From NCBI GenBank assembly GCA_036141575.1, contig JAYZXF010000017.1, forward strand, positions 233,751 to 297,750: DNA of 64,000 nt, written 5' to 3'. The first letter of the stretch is position 1. Each line of letters begins with the position of its first letter. Shown here in pieces: positions 59,693 to 64,000 of this stretch. Position numbers and translations under genes: made by a program. This DNA is from Pseudomonadota bacterium. GTDB taxonomy: Bacteria; Pseudomonadota; Alphaproteobacteria; UBA2136; JAPKEQ01. Under the pieces are notes generated by a model. That model saw nothing but the letters and a program-made list of their open reading frames with translations. It was not told the origin of the DNA and made no database searches.

Positions 59693-61975
59693 ATGATAAG
59701 CCCCTTAAAAGCACCGTTTATTACTGCTCTAGCACTTTCTACAATGACTGTAGTGGGTGCTTTTGCACAATCTATCCAGTCGATTGATGTGCAAGGCAAC
59801 GAGCGTGTAGAAAGCACAACTGTTCGTAATTACCTGAGTGTAACAACTGGTGATGAATACCAGCCACGCATGGCGAACTCTATGATTAAAACGCTTTACA
59901 GCACAGGCCTGTTTGAGCACGTAGAAGTTTTCTGGAATGGTAAAGACCTCAGTATCTCTGTAAAAGAGAACCCTCTTGTAAACAAGATTGCTTTTGAAGG
60001 TAACGATGAGATTGATGATGACATCCTGAAGGAAATCATTTCTCTTCGCTCTCGTTCTATTTACACACCGGGTAAAATCCAGCGTGATGTAACAGAAGTT
60101 CAGGCTGCTTACCGTAGCCGTGGCTTTTACCTTACAGATGTAAAACCTCAAATCATTAAGCGTGACCAAAACCGCGTTGATGTGATTTACAACATCGCAG
60201 AAGGTGAGAAGACGAAGATTCGTCGTATCTCATTTGTAGGTAACGATAAATTCTCTGATGGTGACCTACGTGGCATCATTCGTACAAAAGAGAGCGCATG
60301 GTGGAGATTTATCTCGAGCGCTGACGTGTACCACCCAGAGAAAGTGGAAGTGGATAAAGACCTTCTACGTAAGTTTTACCTAGAGCACGGTTTTGCAGAC
60401 TTCAACATTGTTTCTGCGGTAACTGAGCTTTCTAAAGATAAGAAAAACTTCTTCATCACATTCACAATGCATGAAGGCCCAGTTTACGACTTCGGTAACG
60501 TAGACGTAAACGTTGCTGCCAAAGAGCAGGGAATTGATGAAGAGTCTCTAAAAACTCAGCTAAACATTGAAGCAGGTGAGCGTTACAACGGCCGTCTTGT
60601 TGAAGATAACATTGATGACCTGATTGACTACCTTGGTTCTCAAGGTTTCGCCTTCCTAGATGTACAGCCTGAATTCTCTCAAGATGAAGCTGAAAAGAAA
60701 GTTGGCGTAACATTTAACGTTGTACCTGGTCCACGTGTTTACATTGACCGCGTGAACATTACAGGTAATGACCGTACACGTGACGAAGTGATTCGCCGTG
60801 AGCTTCGCTTTGCTGAAGGTGATGCCTTCTCAAGCACTAAGCTTAAGCGTTCTAAAGACCGTCTTACATACCTTGGCTTCTTTGAAGGTGTTCAGGTTAC
60901 TCGTCAAGAAACAGACGATCCAGACCGTATGGACCTCAACATTCAGGTTGCTGAACAAAGCACTGGTGAAGTAAACCTTGGTGCAGGTTTCTCGACATAT
61001 GAAGGTGCCCTTGCAAGCGCTAGCGTACGTGAGCGTAACTTCCTTGGCCGTGGTCAAGATGTAAACGTAGATTTTGCACTTTCTGGCAAACGTCAAGACT
61101 TCAACATCAGCTTCTTCGAGCCTTACTTCCTGCGTAAAGAGCTGGGTGCCGGTTTTGATATCTTCAACGAACGTCGTGACTTCCAATCTGAAGCATCGTA
61201 TGACCTTGCGCGTACTGGTGGGGCTCTCAAGCTTGCAACAAAACTTAACGAAGTCACACGTAATACGATCTCTCTAGGTTATAAAGATGTGAAAATTGAG
61301 AACGTTGACTCTAGCGCCTCTCAGTTTGTGCAACGTGATGAAGGTAAGCAAAACTCAATCACGCTTTCTAACACACTTGCCCTTGACACACGTGATAGCC
61401 GTCTTCTACCAACACACGGTTACAGAACAGCTCTTAACATTGACTACTCTGGCCTTGGTGGGGATGTAGATTACATCCGTACAACAGTTGATGGTGCGTG
61501 GCACCGTCGCCTTGCGCGCAACGATGATTACATCCTTTCTGTTGGTGGTCGTGCGGGTTACATTAATGACCTAGGTCAAACACTCCCTCTATACGAAAAC
61601 TTCCAAGCTGGTGGTAACAGTCTTCGTGGTTTCGATACAGGTGGTATTGGTCCTCGTGATACAACAACTGGCGATGCTCTTGGTGGTCGTATGATGGCTG
61701 GTCACAATATTGAACTCAGCTTCCCACTAGGCGCTGAACTGAAAGAAATGGGCGTACGCGGTCTTGTCTTCCAAGACGGTGGTATCGTAACTGACTTTGA
61801 CGACGGCGGCCTTGCCGGTGTAACAGACAGTAAGAAGTACCGTCTTACAGCAGGTGTAGGTGCCTACTGGCAGAGCCCTCTTGGTCCGCTCCGCTTTGAG
61901 CTCGGTTTCCCAATTTCTAAAGCAGCAGAAGATGAAAAACAAATTTTCAGCTTCTCGTTCGGAACACGTTTTTAA
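59693..61975 (+). CDS. bamA: outer-membrane assembly factor BamA
   Basis: 760 residues. Signal peptide (about 1-23, ending AFA), five POTRA domains (about 24-415) and a C-terminal beta-barrel (about 440-760) with GGNSLRGFDTGGIGPRD (loop 6 region, RGF motif) and a terminal Phe (FGTRF). Core of the BAM machine that inserts outer-membrane proteins, confirming a Gram-negative envelope. GGGAGA ribosome site overlapping the end of rseP. Confidence 0.97.
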   Translation: MISPLKAPFITALALSTMTVVGAFAQSIQSIDVQGNERVESTTVRNYLSVTTGDEYQPRMANSMIKTLYSTGLFEHVEVFWNGKDLSISVKENPLVNKIAFEGNDEIDDDILKEIISLRSRSIYTPGKIQRDVTEVQAAYRSRGFYLTDVKPQIIKRDQNRVDVIYNIAEGEKTKIRRISFVGNDKFSDGDLRGIIRTKESAWWRFISSADVYHPEKVEVDKDLLRKFYLEHGFADFNIVSAVTELSKDKKNFFITFTMHEGPVYDFGNVDVNVAAKEQGIDEESLKTQLNIEAGERYNGRLVEDNIDDLIDYLGSQGFAFLDVQPEFSQDEAEKKVGVTFNVVPGPRVYIDRVNITGNDRTRDEVIRRELRFAEGDAFSSTKLKRSKDRLTYLGFFEGVQVTRQETDDPDRMDLNIQVAEQSTGEVNLGAGFSTYEGALASASVRERNFLGRGQDVNVDFALSGKRQDFNISFFEPYFLRKELGAGFDIFNERRDFQSEASYDLARTGGALKLATKLNEVTRNTISLGYKDVKIENVDSSASQFVQRDEGKQNSITLSNTLALDTRDSRLLPTHGYRTALNIDYSGLGGDVDYIRTTVDGAWHRRLARNDDYILSVGGRAGYINDLGQTLPLYENFQAGGNSLRGFDTGGIGPRDTTTGDALGGRMMAGHNIELSFPLGAELKEMGVRGLVFQDGGIVTDFDDGGLAGVTDSKKYRLTAGVGAYWQSPLGPLRFELGFPISKAAEDEKQIFSFSFGTRF

Positions 61976-61993
61976 GAAAAGGAATATACTTAA

Positions 61994-62500
61994 ATGCTAA
62001 AACCTATCCTTCTCTCTGTAACTCTAAGCCTTGCTGCCCTTACGGCAGCACAGGCGCAAACAATTGCCACAGTTGATGCGCAGGGTATTGTTAACCAAAC
62101 CAATGCAGCTCAACGTGCCATGAAGTCTCTTCAGAAGAAAACAGACGAAGCACAAACTGAAATTGATGCCATGGAAGCAAAGATTTCTAAACAACAAGAA
62201 ACCCTTGAAAAGAAAAAGGGCGTTGTGAGTGAGTCTGCTTTCCTAGATGAGCAAGATAAACTACGCAAATCTCTTCGTGAGTACCGCAACAAAGCGCAAG
62301 CCATCCAAGAAGACATCGACCGCGAGAACATGAAGCTCCGTAAAGAGATCACTGATGTTGTGCGTGATGTTGTTGAAGAAATCGCCAAAGAGAAGGGCTA
62401 TGAAGCTGTGATCGCACACTCTCTACTGCTATACAGCAAAGAGAACATTGATATCAGCGACGAAGTCCTTAAGCGCGCGAACCAAAAGCTAGACAAATAA
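61994..62500 (+). CDS. skp: OmpH/Skp-family periplasmic chaperone
   Basis: 168 residues: signal peptide (about 1-21, AQA), then IATVDAQGIVNQTNAAQRAMKSL (family start) and two long helices forming the tentacle region (about 45-125). Carries unfolded outer-membrane proteins to BamA encoded just upstream. AAGGAATATACTTAA before the ATG. Confidence 0.92.
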   Translation: MLKPILLSVTLSLAALTAAQAQTIATVDAQGIVNQTNAAQRAMKSLQKKTDEAQTEIDAMEAKISKQQETLEKKKGVVSESAFLDEQDKLRKSLREYRNKAQAIQEDIDRENMKLRKEITDVVRDVVEEIAKEKGYEAVIAHSLLLYSKENIDISDEVLKRANQKLDK

Positions 62501-62527
62501 ACCTATTTGTCGTATACAACAGGTATT
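62490..62527 (+). promoter_or_regulatory. possible internal promoter before lpxD
   Basis: TAGACA (62490-62495), 17-bp spacer, TATACA (62513-62518), nine bases before the first lpxD ATG. It overlaps the skp stop. If active, lpxD-fabZ can be transcribed independently, with a near-leaderless start. Confidence 0.5.
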
Positions 62528-63526
62528 ATGATGCAGCTTAAAGACATTGCAGATGCCGTAAAGGCACCCCTTACTGAAACCCATCAAGGGGTTTCAGTTT
62601 ATGGAGTGAAGACACTTAAGAACGCTGATGAAGGATCTATCAGCTTTTTAAGCAATTCTAAATACGCTTCAGATGCAAAAGATACGGGAGCCACTGCGGT
62701 TCTTGTGAGCCCGAATGATGCGGACTGTTTGCCAGACCACGTGATTCCTCTTGTGGTTGATAACCCATACGCAGCTTTTGCTGTGGCGCTTTCACTGTTC
62801 CACCCAACGCCGACTGCTGAAGCAGGTGTACATGGCAGTGCAGAAATTCACTCTGGCGCACGCGTGGCTCCATCTGCTGAAATTGGCCCATACGTTGTGA
62901 TTGAAGACGATGTAGAAGTGGGCGAAAACTGTATTATTGAATCACATGTTGTTCTTAAACGTGGTACGCGCATTGGCGAAGGGACACGTATTGGCTCTGG
63001 CTCTGTATTGCAAAAAACAAAAGTTGGCGCGCATTGCTTGTTCCACTCAGGTGTTAAGACGGGCCAAGACGGCTTTGGCTTTGCCCCAACAGGTACAGGC
63101 GTTATTAAAGTGCCTCAAGTTGGTGGCGTTGTTATTGGTAGCCATGTTGAACTTGGCGCAAACGTAACCATTGACTGCGGCGCTCTTGAAGACACAATCA
63201 TTAGTGACGGCTGTAAGCTCGATAACCAAGTTCAAATTGCACATAACGTTAAGCTTGGCATGTTCTGCATGATTGCAGGGCAGGCGGGTATTGCAGGCAG
63301 CACAACACTCGGTAACGGTGTTATTGTCGGTGGTCAAAGTGCCATTGCAGGCCATATCTCTATTGCAGACGGCACAACACTGGCTGGCCGTACAGGTGTC
63401 ACTAAATCTATTACAAACCCTGGTGAAACATGGGCGGGCATGCCAGCTCTTCCTGTAAACCAGTGGCGCCGCATGAATGCATCAATTATGCGGTTGATGA
63501 AATCTAAAATGAAAGGAGCGAAATAA
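62528..63526 (+). CDS. lpxD: UDP-3-O-acyl-glucosamine N-acyltransferase
   Basis: 332 residues. N-terminal uridine-binding domain ([25 protein letters not shown]), then a hexapeptide-repeat left-handed beta-helix (about 110-290) with [18 protein letters not shown] carrying the family motif, and a C-terminal helix ([16 protein letters not shown]). Third step of lipid A synthesis. Two consecutive ATGs (62528, 62531) follow ACAGGT; either may start. Confidence 0.95.
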   Translation: MMQLKDIADAVKAPLTETHQGVSVYGVKTLKNADEGSISFLSNSKYASDAKDTGATAVLVSPNDADCLPDHVIPLVVDNPYAAFAVALSLFHPTPTAEAGVHGSAEIHSGARVAPSAEIGPYVVIEDDVEVGENCIIESHVVLKRGTRIGEGTRIGSGSVLQKTKVGAHCLFHSGVKTGQDGFGFAPTGTGVIKVPQVGGVVIGSHVELGANVTIDCGALEDTIISDGCKLDNQVQIAHNVKLGMFCMIAGQAGIAGSTTLGNGVIVGGQSAIAGHISIADGTTLAGRTGVTKSITNPGETWAGMPALPVNQWRRMNASIMRLMKSKMKGAK

Positions 63527-63529
63527 TAT

Positions 63530-63997
63530 ATGGGCTTTCCAGTTTCTAAAGAACCAATGACTGAGTACAACGTGCGTGAGCTACTGCCACACCGTGAGCC
63601 AATTCTACTTGTGGATCATGTACTAGACCTTGAGATTGGCGAGAGCATTATTACTGAGCGCACTTTCCCAGAAGGCGACCCTGTGTTTGATGGTCACTTC
63701 CCAGGCAACCCAATTATGCCGGGTATGCTAACAATTGAAGCCCTTGCACAAACAGCAGGTGTCCTGATCAACATTACAAATGAGAAGACAGCAGATGAGT
63801 CTCTGTTCTTCTTTATGAGTGTTGATGGCGTAAAATTCCGCCGCCCAGTTCTACCGGGTATGACAATCCGTTTCTACGCAACACAGATTCAAAAGCGCGG
63901 CCACGTGTATAAGTTCTTTGGTGTTGCCCGTGATGAAAACGGTGACAAAATGGCCGAAGCGACATTTACAGCGAAGTGGAGCGAAAGAGCCGAATAA
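63530..63997 (+). CDS. fabZ: 3-hydroxyacyl-ACP dehydratase FabZ
   Basis: 155 residues, hot-dog fold. LLPHREPILLVDHV and the catalytic FDGHFPGNPIMPGMLTIEALAQ with His56 and Glu70. Dehydrates 3-hydroxyacyl-ACP in fatty acid synthesis; lies after lpxD as usual (lpxA expected beyond the window). AAAGGAGCG ribosome site, three bases after the lpxD stop. Confidence 0.97.
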   Translation: MGFPVSKEPMTEYNVRELLPHREPILLVDHVLDLEIGESIITERTFPEGDPVFDGHFPGNPIMPGMLTIEALAQTAGVLINITNEKTADESLFFFMSVDGVKFRRPVLPGMTIRFYATQIQKRGHVYKFFGVARDENGDKMAEATFTAKWSERAE

Positions 63998-64000
63998 TGT

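Noticed and set aside
62513..62520. Additional TGTATACA operator before lpxD (CGTATACAAC)
   Set aside because: The first base of the palindrome is missing and the sequence is explained as the -10 hexamer of a promoter.

Overview
The window looks like a chromosomal segment of a low-GC (by eye mid-40s %), Gram-negative, alphaproteobacterium-like organism. Pointers are the ntrY-ntrX-trkA-trkH-hfq-hflX block downstream of dusB, an NtrX lacking the sigma-54 contact loop, trmFO, DUF1223 and the tsf-pyrH-frr-uppS-rseP-bamA-skp-lpxD-fabZ envelope block. It is not typical: a Fis-like gene, ResB and DUF4390 sit where alphaproteobacteria usually carry ntrBC; an oxidase gene separates rpsB from tsf; cdsA and dxr are missing between uppS and rseP; clpX does not follow clpP.

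Layout: tig and clpP (0.3-2.5 kb); RlpA-like protein, chemoreceptor and Ham1-like NTPase on the minus strand (2.6-5.5 kb); a Ter-linked stress island of terB, a CaCA antiporter, PRTase-TRSP, HAD and StiP-PELOTA genes followed by an AT-rich HEPN-like gene (5.6-11.7 kb); tRNA-fMet, rpmB, PAP2 phosphatase, GT39-type transferase, NnrS, DUF1223, LemA and HtpX-like peptidase (11.7-18.7 kb); a NADAR-like gene beside a tRNA-Ser with a duplicated 3' end (18.7-19.8 kb); the dusB-fis-resB-DUF4390-ntrYX-trkAH-hfq-hflX run (21-33 kb); a mixed region with two NAD kinases, a flippase, an OmpA-like lipoprotein, Nudix, MazG-like and several unknown small genes (33-46 kb) interrupted by yajC-secD-secF; trmFO, mnmA, MaoC, MFS and a first RseP paralogue (46-52.7 kb); then the translation and envelope block (52.9-64 kb).

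Two populations of genes are interleaved. Core genes favour ctt/cta/aca/gca codons and often have weak or no Shine-Dalgarno. Accessory islets (terB, antiporter, PRTase-TRSP, HAD, StiP, NADAR, the first NAD kinase, Nudix, and two pairs of small paralogous unknown genes) mostly use more ctg/acc/ggc codons, carry strong GGAG-type ribosome sites and end in their own terminator. Five of these islets have the 8-bp palindrome TGTATACA at or next to the promoter. I read this as a candidate regulon, linking Ter-type nucleotide chemistry, ADP-ribose/NADP handling and unknown small proteins under one regulator.

A second genome-wide trait is visible: several genes without a Shine-Dalgarno have a -10 hexamer ending 7-8 nt before the start codon, usually with a -35 seventeen bases further up, so they are probably transcribed leaderless.
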